A DNA stretch of 64,000 nt, from positions 310,001 to 374,000 of the forward strand of contig NZ_CAMPJO010000002.1 in the NCBI RefSeq assembly GCF_946886895.1. The letters run 5' to 3'. Positions 35,957-44,474 of this stretch are shown in pieces. The stretch's first letter is position 1. Every line of letters starts with the position of its first letter. The position numbers were made by a program, and so were the translations under genes. This DNA comes from an uncultured Marinobacter sp. (GTDB taxonomy: Bacteria; Pseudomonadota; Gammaproteobacteria; Pseudomonadales; Oleiphilaceae). The notes below the pieces were generated by a model. It ran no database searches. It had not been told where the DNA came from and saw only the letters and a list, made by a program, of their open reading frames with translations.

Positions 35957-36107
35957 GCTGATCTCCTTTCCAGTCAGTCTTTTCGATGATGTGGGTTACT
36001 GCGAGCCCAGATTAATTTGTAAATAGGTAAGAATCCGTCCTAAATAAATCGCACAATGCATTTTCTGATAAAAATCGTCGGAAAACGGTGCCAGGAGGAA
36101 CGTGGTT

Positions 36108-37064
36108 ATGTCGGGTCCTACCACTCGCGTGCTTACAGTGCTGGAGTTATTGCAGGCCCATGGCCAGATCGGTGGAGCGGAACTGGCCGAACGTCTGGGT
36201 GTGGGCCGGCGGACAATCCGACGTTACATCACGGTACTTGAAGACCTGGGAATTCCGGTAATGACAGAGCAGGGGCGTTATGGCGGGTACCGGCTAGTGG
36301 CCGGTTTCAAGTTGCCGCCGATGATGTTTACCGAAGAAGAAACCCTGGCCGTGTCCCTCGGGTTGTTGGCCGCAAGGCAGCTCGGGCTGGCGGATGCGGC
36401 GCCAGCCATTGCCAGCGTGCAGGCAAAACTGGAACGGGTAATGCCCGCCAATCTCAAAAAGCGGGTGCGCGGTGTCAGCGACACCACCCGGGTGATCCTG
36501 CCCCGGGGCGAACCCAGCCTGGATGACAGGGCCCTGCAAACGCTCACCGTCGCCACCGAAGCAGCGCGCACGGTGGGGTTTATCTACCATTCTCCCGAGC
36601 GCGGCGGGATCGACCGCCAGGTGGATCCCTACGGACTGGTATTCCGTCAGGGGCGGTGGTATCTCACAGGGTTTTGCCATCTCAGGGAAGCCATGCGGTC
36701 GTTCAGGCTGGACCGCATCAGTGGTGTTCATCTTTTGGCAGGTACCTTCCAGCGACCGCCGGATTTTGATGCGGCGGATTTCCTGAGCGAGAGCTTTTTG
36801 TCCTGGGGTCGTACCCATGAGGTGTCGCTGCTTTTGCATACAGACCGTAGCACCGCTGCAACCGTGTTTGATTTCCACTCAGCCTGTGCAGATCAATTTG
36901 AGCAATGCGAGAGCGGCCTTCTGTTGACCACCCGAACCGACAGCTTCGAGTGGTTTGCCTGGTGGCTGGCGCAGCTCCCGTTCCGGTTTACCATTCTTAC
37001 ACCGGAGGGGCTGAAGGAGGCCTTGCGGGCCCACGCCAACCACCTGCTAGCTTGTTGTGAATGA
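36108..37064 (+). CDS. YafY-type HTH/WYL-domain transcriptional regulator
   Basis: 318 residues. N-terminal winged helix-turn-helix (VLTVLELLQAHGQIGGAELA and GVGRRTIRRYITVLEDLG, then the wing YGGYRLVAGFKLPP), followed by a WYL-type ligand-sensing domain (about 140-215, with RQVDPYGLVFRQGRWYLTGF and RSFRLDRISG). ATG 36108 has an ideally spaced AGGAGGAA; the GTG at 36102 would be too close. WYL domains bind nucleic-acid-derived or other small ligands. Divergently arranged with the GST gene across about 150 bp. Confidence 0.85.
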   Translation: MSGPTTRVLTVLELLQAHGQIGGAELAERLGVGRRTIRRYITVLEDLGIPVMTEQGRYGGYRLVAGFKLPPMMFTEEETLAVSLGLLAARQLGLADAAPAIASVQAKLERVMPANLKKRVRGVSDTTRVILPRGEPSLDDRALQTLTVATEAARTVGFIYHSPERGGIDRQVDPYGLVFRQGRWYLTGFCHLREAMRSFRLDRISGVHLLAGTFQRPPDFDAADFLSESFLSWGRTHEVSLLLHTDRSTAATVFDFHSACADQFEQCESGLLLTTRTDSFEWFAWWLAQLPFRFTILTPEGLKEALRAHANHLLACCE

Positions 37065-37082
37065 TCAGGGGCGACCGTTCCC

Positions 37083-38708
37083 TCATCCGACAAACATCCT
37101 CTTTGCCAGCGGCAATCCCTTCAGCCCACTAACGGCCACGGTAGCCAGTAACCCGCCAATCATGGCTCCGGCCACGCCACAGGTCATCACATCCTGGCCG
37201 GTCAGGTACAGGCCGGGAATGCGGGTTTTGGGCTTTAGCCAGTCCTGTTCGAAGCGGCCCGGGGTGTGGTTCAGGCCGTAGATCTCGCCTTTGCTGTAGC
37301 GACAGAAGTAGTCGGTGGACAGGGGCGTGGAGAGTTCGTAGTAGTCCACTTTACCTTCCAGGTGCGGGAGCTTTTCATACAACTTGCCGAGCAGGCGCTG
37401 GGCGTAGGCTTCTTTCTTTGCTTCGTACTCTTCACCGCGTTTGCCCCAGGTTTTGTCGGCCCAATCCTGGTACCAGTGGTACGGCCCAGGGGCGACAATT
37501 TCGATGGTGGCGCGGCCCGGATAGCGCTCGGCAAAGCTTGGGTCCTTGGCAGAGGGGAAGGAGATGTACGTCAGTGGAATGTCGTTATCCTCCGGCGTCG
37601 CCAAAAAGTCACTGACCTGTTGCTCGTAGTGGGGACCGGGGTAGATCCAGTAGTTGGTTTTCGGCAGTTTCAGGTTTTCGGCGGTGTCCTGCAGGCCGAT
37701 ATAAAGGCAGTTGCTGGCCATGGAGCGTTCCACTGTGTTCAGCTTCTGCTGGTAGTAGTCCCGGTGTGGGGCGGATTCTGGCAGGAGCTTGCCAAAGGTG
37801 TTGAACACGCCGGCGTTGCTGATGACCAGCGAGGCGCGGATATCTTCACCATCCGCCATGCGCACACCCACGGCTTTGCCTCTTTCAATCAGGATTTCGG
37901 TAACGTCGGCGTAGGTGAATACCTCGCCGCCGCTTCGCTGTATCACCGGAATGATGGTCTTTGCCATTTCCGAAGCGCCACCGATGGGATAGTAACCGCC
38001 ATAGAGATAATGGCGGGCAATCAGGGCATGAATGATAAAGCTGGATTCCGCCGGTGGCAGGCCATTGTCGCCCCATTGGCCGGTCAGCACGGCGATCAGC
38101 TCCTGGTTGCTGGTGAGTCCTTCCAGCACCTCCCGTGTGGGGCGGTTCAGGAAAGACGGCGCGGCACGGGTGACCAGTTTGCGCAGGGGGCCCGCGGCCA
38201 GATCCGGCAACACCTTCCCGATCACCAGACCGGGCATGGCCTTGGCCACCTGTCGCAGATAGCCCAGGTAGGTGTCGATGGCCTTTTCCTCCCCGGGGAA
38301 CTCTTTGTTCAGTTCGGCCCTGAATGCGTCCGGGCCGGCGACCAGGTCTACGTGGCGGTCGCCGATGAAAATGCGGTCAAAGTGGCTGTCCATGGGGGCC
38401 CACTTCAGCTGGCCGTCGGTGATGTGATCAAACAGGCGCTTGCTCAGGGTGTGATCGGCGCCGACGTCACCAATGTAATGAACGCCCACATCCCATTCGT
38501 AGCCATTGCGGTCATAGCTGTGGGTAAAACCGCCGGCGGTGTAGTGCTGCTCCAACACCACCACTTTCTTGCCCAGCTTGCTCATACAGGCAGCGGTGGT
38601 CAGCCCGCCAATGCCGGAGCCGATAACGATAGCGTCGTAGGGGCCGTCCAGGCGATTGGCGCGGTAGCGACGGCCGACTCGGATGGTGCTGGGTTTGGGG
38701 CTGCTCAT
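37083..38708 (-). CDS. Phytoene-desaturase/retinol-saturase-like FAD-dependent oxidoreductase
   Basis: 541 residues. Dinucleotide motif IVIGSGIGGLTTAACMSKLG at about 28-47, then VVVLEQHYTAGGFTH, as in CrtI, retinol saturase and all-trans-retinol reductase relatives. The C-terminal FAD segment is LYLTGQDVMTCGVAGAMIGG. No other carotenoid genes are near, so the role is more likely reduction or saturation of a lipid-like polyene. Overlaps the stop of the TetR gene by 4 bp (ATGA) and so belongs to its operon. Confidence 0.8.
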   Translation of the reverse strand: MSSPKPSTIRVGRRYRANRLDGPYDAIVIGSGIGGLTTAACMSKLGKKVVVLEQHYTAGGFTHSYDRNGYEWDVGVHYIGDVGADHTLSKRLFDHITDGQLKWAPMDSHFDRIFIGDRHVDLVAGPDAFRAELNKEFPGEEKAIDTYLGYLRQVAKAMPGLVIGKVLPDLAAGPLRKLVTRAAPSFLNRPTREVLEGLTSNQELIAVLTGQWGDNGLPPAESSFIIHALIARHYLYGGYYPIGGASEMAKTIIPVIQRSGGEVFTYADVTEILIERGKAVGVRMADGEDIRASLVISNAGVFNTFGKLLPESAPHRDYYQQKLNTVERSMASNCLYIGLQDTAENLKLPKTNYWIYPGPHYEQQVSDFLATPEDNDIPLTYISFPSAKDPSFAERYPGRATIEIVAPGPYHWYQDWADKTWGKRGEEYEAKKEAYAQRLLGKLYEKLPHLEGKVDYYELSTPLSTDYFCRYSKGEIYGLNHTPGRFEQDWLKPKTRIPGLYLTGQDVMTCGVAGAMIGGLLATVAVSGLKGLPLAKRMFVG

Positions 38709-39343
38709 GATGTGGTGTCCTTGCGGTGTTGTTCGGTATCCGGGAGTGAGCCGTCCAGAAGAAGGCTGAGGACCCCTTCTGCCAGTTGCGGCGCCACTTT
38801 GGCGTCAGGTAAATGACCGTCGATGGTCAGTTGTGATAACCCATGGACCTGCGACCAGGCGGCGGCGGTCATTAGCGCCAGCGGCATGGGTTTGATATAG
38901 CCTGCCTGCTGGGCCCGGGCAATGGTGTCTTCCAGTACCTGGAACGCGCCTTTACCCGCGGTGTCCAGGCGCGGGTGGATACCCTTGGGTAACACCCGCC
39001 CGCCAAACATCAACCGGTAGAGGTTGGGTTCGTCTTGAGCAAAGGATACGTACACCAGGCCAATATCAAGCAACGCCCGCCGTGGGCGAGACGGATCCAC
39101 GGCCAGTAGCCGTTCCCGAAGGGACTCAAAGCCGGTGACGGCCAGCTCTGCGAGCAGACTTTCCCGGTCAGAATAGTGGCGGTAAAGGGCCGGAGCGCTA
39201 ACCCCGATCTGCTTGGCCAGGGCCCGCAGGCTAATAGCGGTATCGCCGTGCTCCCGCAGGATTTCAAGGGCAAGCTGGTGCACCTGTTGGGGCAGGTCGC
39301 CATGGTGGTAGGTGGTTTTCAGTGTGCTTGGGCTGCCTGACAT
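38705..39343 (-). CDS. TetR/AcrR-family transcriptional regulator
   Basis: 212 residues: N-terminal HTH with EILREHGDTAISLRALAKQI and GVSAPALYRHYSDRESLLAELA; the C-terminal domain, with LDIGLVYVSFAQDEPNLYRLMF, resembles the WHG/TetR_C_33 type. It is the first gene of a two-gene operon with the FAD oxidoreductase. A perfect inverted repeat starts 2 bp upstream of its ATG and is almost certainly its own operator, so autorepression is expected. Confidence 0.88.
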   Translation of the reverse strand: MSGSPSTLKTTYHHGDLPQQVHQLALEILREHGDTAISLRALAKQIGVSAPALYRHYSDRESLLAELAVTGFESLRERLLAVDPSRPRRALLDIGLVYVSFAQDEPNLYRLMFGGRVLPKGIHPRLDTAGKGAFQVLEDTIARAQQAGYIKPMPLALMTAAAWSQVHGLSQLTIDGHLPDAKVAPQLAEGVLSLLLDGSLPDTEQHRKDTTS

Positions 39344-39345
39344 AA

Positions 39346-39378
39346 GTTATCACCGGTAACATTGTTACCGGTGATAAC
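39346..39378. promoter_or_regulatory. TetR operator: perfect 16-bp inverted repeat
   Basis: Arms 39346-39361 and 39363-39378 are exact reverse complements around a single central base; each contains the half-site TTACCGGTGATAA. It abuts the TetR gene start (39343), so bound repressor would block the promoter or the earliest transcribed bases. Confidence 0.8.
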
Positions 39379-39425
39379 ATCACGGCGAAGGGGTCGTTGT
39401 CAACGGATTGCTGACGTACGGGTGG

Positions 39426-39851
39426 TTATTTCGCTGTAATCGTCGACATTACCAACTTCCCGTCTTTGCGAATCGGGCCGTCTTCCTTGGCGCCGAGGGT
39501 GTATTCGAAGATACCGGTCTTCATGCCGCCGTCTTCGCTGTGGAGCATGAGCATCAGCATGTCACCCGAGGCGACGTCTTCGGTGAGGAGGGCGGCGACG
39601 TCCATGTTCTTGCCTGCTCTGAGCGGTGCGTACCCAACAACCGGGCCGGGCTTCATGGCTTCGTCTGTGCGGTGTACCACCAGCCAGCCGTTTTCCTCGG
39701 CAACCACCTTCCTGGCAGAAACAACGCCGTTGGAGACGGACTGATCCTCGCCCCAAACGCCAACCTTGTGGTCGCCGGCCATTGCAGTGCCGGTGGTTAG
39801 TGCGCTGGATACCAGAGCGGCCAGAAGTGCGGTTTTTGCGTGTTTGTTCAT
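39426..39851 (-). CDS. Secreted DUF7282-like protein
   Basis: 141 residues from ATG 39851 (AAGGAG ahead of it). Signal peptide MNKHAKTALLAALVSSALTT ends at AMA-GDH. The mature part (VSNGVVSARKVVAEENGWLV, VGYAPLRAGKNMDVAALL, MLMLMLHSEDGG, FEYTLGAKEDGPI) matches the pattern I associate with DUF7282, a small exported domain of unknown function. Predicted periplasmic or extracellular. It stands alone; function unknown. Confidence 0.65.
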   Translation of the reverse strand: MNKHAKTALLAALVSSALTTGTAMAGDHKVGVWGEDQSVSNGVVSARKVVAEENGWLVVHRTDEAMKPGPVVGYAPLRAGKNMDVAALLTEDVASGDMLMLMLHSEDGGMKTGIFEYTLGAKEDGPIRKDGKLVMSTITAK

Positions 39852-39961
39852 TGCGTTCTCCTTGCGGTCAATGTGTCCCATCCGCTTGGTTGTTTTCGGA
39901 TGGGGTACTGACATCTACGGGCGATCGGTCCGCAAAGTTTCAGGCACCAGTGATTTTTTTT

Positions 39962-40066
39962 TCAGGAGCGTGGATTACGCGTTGGGCACACAGCGAGGAT
40001 TCCTCGAGCCAGTCCATCCTTATTGGCAACTGGTACGGCTGCCACAAACCCATCGACATAACTCAT
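39962..40066 (-). pseudogene. DUF1428-family gene stub (N-terminus only)
   Basis: An ATG at 40066 with an ideal AAGGAG opens a 34-codon frame, MSYVDGFVAAVPVANKDG and on, whose first ~17 residues match the start of DUF1428 (YbaA-like) proteins of about 115 residues. After that it diverges and stops. The rest of the gene is absent. It lies 15 bp downstream of a YciI gene, a common partner, and would be on the same transcript. Read as a remnant after an internal deletion. Confidence 0.65.
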
Positions 40067-40081
40067 GATGTTGCTCCTTGT

Positions 40082-40441
40082 TCAGTCTTTCGGGGGGAGT
40101 TCCCGCGCCGGCCGGACTTCGATACTGCCGAATCGGGCAGGTGGAATCCGGCTGGCCAGTTGCAGGGCCTCGTTCAGATCCCGGGCTTCCAGCAGGTAGA
40201 ATCCCGCCAGTTGTTCCTTGGTCTCCGCAAAGGGGCCGTCCGACATCAGCACGTCGTCATTCCTTACCCGCACAGTGGTCGCGGTGTCGATCGGCTGCAG
40301 TGGCAGGCCGGTCACGAAGTTTCCCTGCTGGGTCAGCCTCTCCACGCCGGCTACGCACTCCTGGTTCAGGTCGTGCCATTCCTGCTCTGACATGGCGTTG
40401 ATAATGCTTTCCTGGTAATAGACCAGGGCGACGTATTTCAT
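40082..40441 (-). CDS. YciI/DGPF-domain protein
   Basis: 119 residues beginning MKYVALVYYQES, with the family's DGPFAETKEQLAGFYLLEA signature in the middle and a conserved His/Asp-bearing ferredoxin-like fold. DGPF proteins are small cytoplasmic proteins of uncertain function, often controlled by a dedicated ECF sigma factor. GGAGG precedes the ATG. A TGTCGA-N17-CGAC promoter-like site lies 34 bp upstream, and a DUF1428 stub follows. Confidence 0.85.
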   Translation of the reverse strand: MKYVALVYYQESIINAMSEQEWHDLNQECVAGVERLTQQGNFVTGLPLQPIDTATTVRVRNDDVLMSDGPFAETKEQLAGFYLLEARDLNEALQLASRIPPARFGSIEVRPARELPPKD

Positions 40442-40474
40442 AGGAGTTCCTCCGTTGGTGGTCTTTCATAGTAA

Positions 40475-40501
40475 GTCGCATGACCCCGGGTGAAATCGAC
40501 A
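40475..40501 (-). promoter_or_regulatory. ECF42-type promoter candidate before the YciI/DGPF gene
   Basis: On the minus strand: TGTCGA (40501-40496), 17 bases, CGACTTAC (from 40478). Same two boxes and spacing as the sites at 48364 and 48653. The sequence after CGAC is also similar to that of the site at 48364. Matches my recollection of the ECF42 signature (TGTCGA at -35, CGA at -10). Confidence 0.6.
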
Positions 40502-40568
40502 ACGGGAGAGAAAATAGTTCAGGTGAGAGCTCAGCGCCCGGGCTTTGGTGAGTCAGCCGGATGGAGTG

Positions 40569-41456
40569 CTAGCTATTTTCGTCGGTTTCATCATCAGAGC
40601 GCTGGGGCTTTTTGCTGGAGAAATCCGCGCTGGCAAAGACTTCCGACAGGATGGCCTGCTCAATGTAACTGCGCTGTCCGGATTTGGCGGGCAACCGGAC
40701 GGTGAGATGGATTTCATTGGCTACCGGGGCCTGGATGGTCACCCGGGGATCCACGGAAGGCACTTCCAGGCCCCGGGAAACGCCCACCTTGTTCATGTAT
40801 TTGCGTACCGATTCCAGATACGGCTGGCAATGGCGATTGGCGGCCGCCAGCAGAGCCGTCTGGGCGGCGTGCCAGTCGTCCTCCCGTTTGAAGGGCACGG
40901 TGAAGACGTGGAAGTCCCAATGGTCGGTGAAGCTCTCGTTGATGACGGGCTCCGCCACGAACAGGGCGTTGGGTATCACGATCATCCGCCCGGTGCGCTG
41001 ATGGCCGGTTTTACCCGGGCCGACTTCCAGAATGGTGGTGGCGAGCAGGGTCTGGTCGATGACATCGCCCCGGAAATCCTTCACCTGTATGCGATCCCCG
41101 AGGTTGAACGAGCCGGCGCCGCTTTTCAGGATGGCGCCGGAGACACACAGGATCAGTTCCTTGGTGGCGACCACAAAGGCCACGGCGATGGCGACGATGG
41201 ACAGTGCCAGAGAACGGATCTGGTCGCCCCAGATCAGCGCCATCCCCAGTATCCCCAGTAGCAGAAAGCCGTTGCGGAAGTTCACCAGCAACCGGCCCCG
41301 CAATTCCGATGATGCCACGTTCTTCCGGATAAAGCGGGCGGTCAGAGTCCTAAGGATGATGATGGCGAGTACCAGCAGCACAGTGCTGATGACCAGCCTC
41401 CAGATGGAATCCGGCAATGAAAAATTCTCAGGCACCCAGGCCAGACTCTCCAGCAT
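40569..41456 (-). CDS. Small MscS-family mechanosensitive channel
   Basis: 295 residues. Hydrophobic helices at about 18-36, 60-80 and 82-103 (LLLGILGMALIWGDQIRSLA, VAIAVAFVVATKELILCVSGAI), then the MscS beta domain FNLGDRIQVKDFRGDVIDQTLLAT with the conserved GDRI. Opens under membrane tension to relieve osmotic downshock. The ribosome site is weak. It stands upstream of the YciI gene on the same strand but that gene has its own promoter site. Confidence 0.87.
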   Translation of the reverse strand: MLESLAWVPENFSLPDSIWRLVISTVLLVLAIIILRTLTARFIRKNVASSELRGRLLVNFRNGFLLLGILGMALIWGDQIRSLALSIVAIAVAFVVATKELILCVSGAILKSGAGSFNLGDRIQVKDFRGDVIDQTLLATTILEVGPGKTGHQRTGRMIVIPNALFVAEPVINESFTDHWDFHVFTVPFKREDDWHAAQTALLAAANRHCQPYLESVRKYMNKVGVSRGLEVPSVDPRVTIQAPVANEIHLTVRLPAKSGQRSYIEQAILSEVFASADFSSKKPQRSDDETDENS

Positions 41457-41494
41457 GCGTCAATCCCGTAACGTGTCAGTTTAATGACCCATTG

Positions 41495-42280
41495 TCAGGG
41501 GAAAGCGGAGAAAACAAAAGAGTCCATCGACAGCACGCCGTGTTCAATGCCGCCTTCAATAACCGAGGCACCGGCTTCGGCACCGCTCGCCCCCGCAGCC
41601 ACCAGCAGGGGCAGGAAATGCTCCGTGGTGGGGTGGGCGCGCTGGGCATGAGGCGCCAGGGTCAGGGCATTGATCAGACGTTGATGGTCTCCCGCCAGAA
41701 CGGCCTCCCGAATCCATTGGCTGAACTCCCGGGCGTAGTCGGCCCCGTTTTTGTCTCCCCAGCGGACTTCGTACAGGTTGTGGGTCAGGCTGCCTGAGCC
41801 GACAATCAATACCCCTTCGTCTTTCAGCGGCGCCAACGCCTGGCCCAGCTTCCAGGCAGACTGGCTGTCCAGGTCCGTGGGCAGGGAGACCTGGAATACC
41901 GGTACGGAAGCATCCGGATACAGGTGCCGCAGGGGCACCCAGGCCCCATGATCCAGGCCACGACTGGCGTCCGCCACCGGTTGCCAGCCAGACTTCTCCA
42001 ATAGAGACAGGGCTTGCCTGGCGAAGGCCGGGTGGCCCGGAGCCGGGTACCTCAATTGATACAGCGCCGGTTCAAAGCCGCCGAAATCGTGGATGGTGGC
42101 CGGTGTTTCCGCCAGGCCCACCCGAACCCCGGGCGTTATCCAGTGGGGGGACACCACCAGTACAGCCGTTGGCCGGGGCAGAGCCTGCCCCAGCCCGGTG
42201 AGAGCCGGGCCTGCGAGGCCCGGCTCCAGTGCAAAGGTGGGGGCGCCGTGGGAGACAAACAGGCTGGGTAATGTCTTCAT
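41495..42280 (-). CDS. 4,5-DOPA-dioxygenase-like class III extradiol dioxygenase (YgiD family)
   Basis: 261 residues: MKTLPSLFVSHGAPTFALE at the start provides the first metal His, VVSPHWITPG the second, LDHGAWVPLRHLYPDASVPV and GSGSLTHNLYEVRW the others, as in DODA/LigB enzymes. AAGGAG before the ATG. Such enzymes use a divalent metal to open catechols, and YgiD acts on L-DOPA. It is the second gene after DoxX (35-bp gap) in an operon divergent from a LysR regulator, an arrangement I have seen for this pair. Confidence 0.85.
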   Translation of the reverse strand: MKTLPSLFVSHGAPTFALEPGLAGPALTGLGQALPRPTAVLVVSPHWITPGVRVGLAETPATIHDFGGFEPALYQLRYPAPGHPAFARQALSLLEKSGWQPVADASRGLDHGAWVPLRHLYPDASVPVFQVSLPTDLDSQSAWKLGQALAPLKDEGVLIVGSGSLTHNLYEVRWGDKNGADYAREFSQWIREAVLAGDHQRLINALTLAPHAQRAHPTTEHFLPLLVAAGASGAEAGASVIEGGIEHGVLSMDSFVFSAFP

Positions 42281-42315
42281 GTCACACTCCTTTTGGCGCA
42301 GGACGTTGCCCGGTC

Positions 42316-42756
42316 TTACTGTTTGGCCAGCAGGGCGTCTACGGAGGCCCGTCCAGCACCGCTGAAGAGCAGTGACACGGACACGGCCAGCAAGGCAAGG
42401 CCGAATTCGTAGCCATTGTTACTCATGAACAGGCCATTGCCGATGTGAACGCTGAAGATGGCGACCAGCATGGCCACGGCCAGCACGGCACTGGCGGGCC
42501 GAACCAGCAGGCCGATAATCAGTGCCAGGCCGCCGAAGAATTCCGCGCCACCGGCCAGCAGGGCCATCAGGTAACCCGGGCTCAGGCCGATGGAATCCAT
42601 CCATTGGCCAGTGCCTTCCAGGCCGTAACCACCAAACCAGCCAAACAGTTTCTGGGCGCCATGGGCCATGAAGATAATACCTACGGGGATGCGCAGGGCG
42701 AGCGCGCTCCAGCCAGCGTTGGAGTTGAGCAGTTTGTTGAAGAATGCATTGTTCAT
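42316..42756 (-). CDS. DoxX-family membrane protein
   Basis: 146 residues from ATG 42756, which has AAGGAAA ahead; the open frame to 42798 has no ribosome site. Four hydrophobic helices with ALALRIPVGIIFMAHGAQKL and FGGLALIIGLLVRPASAVLA, typical of DoxX/DoxD-like proteins. Members are linked to redox or sulfur metabolism and oxidative-stress complexes. Here it heads an operon with the DODA-like dioxygenase and is divergent from a LysR gene 123 bp away. Confidence 0.85.
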   Translation of the reverse strand: MNNAFFNKLLNSNAGWSALALRIPVGIIFMAHGAQKLFGWFGGYGLEGTGQWMDSIGLSPGYLMALLAGGAEFFGGLALIIGLLVRPASAVLAVAMLVAIFSVHIGNGLFMSNNGYEFGLALLAVSVSLLFSGAGRASVDALLAKQ

Positions 42757-42879
42757 GATCGGGTTTCCTTGTTTGGGTGTGAAGATGCGTTTCAGCATGG
42801 TGATACTTTACGGATATCAATTTTTGAGATAAACATGTAAATATTGAATTTACTGTTTCATAAACTGGAACAAACGGCC

Positions 42880-43770
42880 ATGGACCGATTACTGGAAATG
42901 CAGACTTTCTGCGCCGTCGTGGAGGCCGGCAGCTTTGTCTCTGCCTCAGAGGGCATGGGAGTGTCCAAGGCTGCGGTGTCTCGCTACATCAACGAACTGG
43001 AGTCGCGGCTCGGGGTGCGGCTGCTGTACCGCACCACCCGGCGGCTGTCCCTGACGGCGGAAGGCGAGGTGTTCTATGTTCGCTGCCGGGAGCTGCTGGC
43101 GGGCGTGGAAGAGGCGGAAGCAGAACTGACCTCACGCAGCAGCGTGGCCAAGGGGGTACTGCGTATCAACGCCCCGGTGAGTTTTGGCATTCACCATCTG
43201 GCGCCGCTGTGGGGAGAGTTCCACGCCCGATATCCGGATGTGGAGCTGAACATCGATTTGTCTGACCGCATGGTGGACATCGTTGAGGAAGGTTTCGACC
43301 TGGCCATTCGAATCGCCACCCTGAGAAACTCCACCCTGGTGAGCCGACGCATCACCGCCACCCGGCTCATGGTGTGCGCATCTCCGGAGTATCTCCGGGC
43401 CAACGGCACGCCATCGCAACCCGAGGACTTGATTCATCACACGGTCATCGCCTACAGCAACCTGGCCACCGGCAACGAATGGCACTTTGAGGGGCCGAAC
43501 GGCCGGATTAGCATACGGGTACGCCCCTGGATGCACGCCAACAACGGCGAAACCTGCTGCGCAGCCGCCGTGGCCCACCAAGGGATAATCCACCAGCCGA
43601 GCTTCCTGGTGCAGGATGACCTGGCCGCTGGCCGGCTGGTGGAACTGATGCCGGATTACCGATCCGCGGAACTGGGCGTGTACGCCGTCTATCCCACCCG
43701 CAAGTTTGTGACGCCCAAAGTGAGGGCGCTGGTGGATTTTCTGGTGTCGGCGTTTCCGGCGGTTGTGTAG
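42880..43770 (+). CDS. LysR-family transcriptional regulator
   Basis: 296 residues from ATG 42880. N-terminal winged HTH (FCAVVEAGSFVSASEGMGVS, KAAVSRYINELESRLGVRLL, YRTTRRLSLTAEG), followed by the effector-binding domain. The GVLRINAPVSFGIHHLAPLW and DIVEEGFDLAIRI segments place it in the large group of LysR proteins next to DoxX, quinone or redox genes. It likely controls the divergent DoxX-dioxygenase operon. The effector is unknown. Confidence 0.88.
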   Translation: MDRLLEMQTFCAVVEAGSFVSASEGMGVSKAAVSRYINELESRLGVRLLYRTTRRLSLTAEGEVFYVRCRELLAGVEEAEAELTSRSSVAKGVLRINAPVSFGIHHLAPLWGEFHARYPDVELNIDLSDRMVDIVEEGFDLAIRIATLRNSTLVSRRITATRLMVCASPEYLRANGTPSQPEDLIHHTVIAYSNLATGNEWHFEGPNGRISIRVRPWMHANNGETCCAAAVAHQGIIHQPSFLVQDDLAAGRLVELMPDYRSAELGVYAVYPTRKFVTPKVRALVDFLVSAFPAVV

Positions 43771-43798
43771 GCGAGGGTTACTCCCGCCGCCGTTGTGG

Positions 43799-44416
43799 TT
43801 ACGCCAGGATCACCAGGTGATTGGGCAGTTCATTGCGCTCGTGAGTGGCCGGAATGTGCTCTTTGAGGAGCTTTCCGCAGGCAGTAATGCAGTCAACAAA
43901 GCCCTGCCGGGTCTGGCCCTGGCGCACCTTCGCGGTGAAATCCGCCACGATGCCTTCCCAGACCGAGTTATCCAGGACGTCGGCAATGCCCTGATCCACC
44001 AGGATCTCGACATAGCGTTCCGCCTCCGAAACGAAGATCAGCATGCCGGTGGCGCCTTTGGTGTGGTGCAGGTTCTGCTCCAGGAACTGCCTGCGCGCCA
44101 GGTTGGAGGCCCGCCAGTAACGCACCTGCCGGGGAATCAGGCGAGTGTTGATGCCGGGCATCCGGAATAACAGGCTGAGCAGTACGAACGTACCCCACTG
44201 CACCAGCATCAGCATATCGGCACCGAGCCAGCTGCCGAAGTAATTGACGATCCCCGGTACCAGCAGCGCCAGGATGCCGGCCCAGAGCAGGGGAATATAA
44301 CTGTAGTTGTCGGCCTGGGCCGTGAGCACGGTGACCAGTTCGGCGTCGGTTTCCCGCTCCACGTCGCTGATGGCAGCGGTAACGGCTTCTTGATCGCTTT
44401 TGCTTAGTAAAGTCAT
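43799..44416 (-). CDS. TPM-domain membrane protein
   Basis: 205 residues from ATG 44416; upstream extension would run through the glycine-rich end of the next gene. The N-terminal part (DQEAVTAAISDVERETDAELVT) begins a TPM fold that is split by two hydrophobic helices (about 48-65 and 70-90, with WAGILALLVPGIVNYFG). The C-terminal TPM half has HTKGATGMLIFVSEAERYVE and GIADVLDNSVWEGIVADF. Third member of the LemA/YgcG/TPM set; function in the membrane unknown. Confidence 0.8.
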   Translation of the reverse strand: MTLLSKSDQEAVTAAISDVERETDAELVTVLTAQADNYSYIPLLWAGILALLVPGIVNYFGSWLGADMLMLVQWGTFVLLSLLFRMPGINTRLIPRQVRYWRASNLARRQFLEQNLHHTKGATGMLIFVSEAERYVEILVDQGIADVLDNSVWEGIVADFTAKVRQGQTRQGFVDCITACGKLLKEHIPATHERNELPNHLVILA

Positions 44417-44474
44417 GATTCGTTGAATCTCTTTGTCAGGTGATGGGGCAGCGTACTGGGATATCGGTGCGGAA

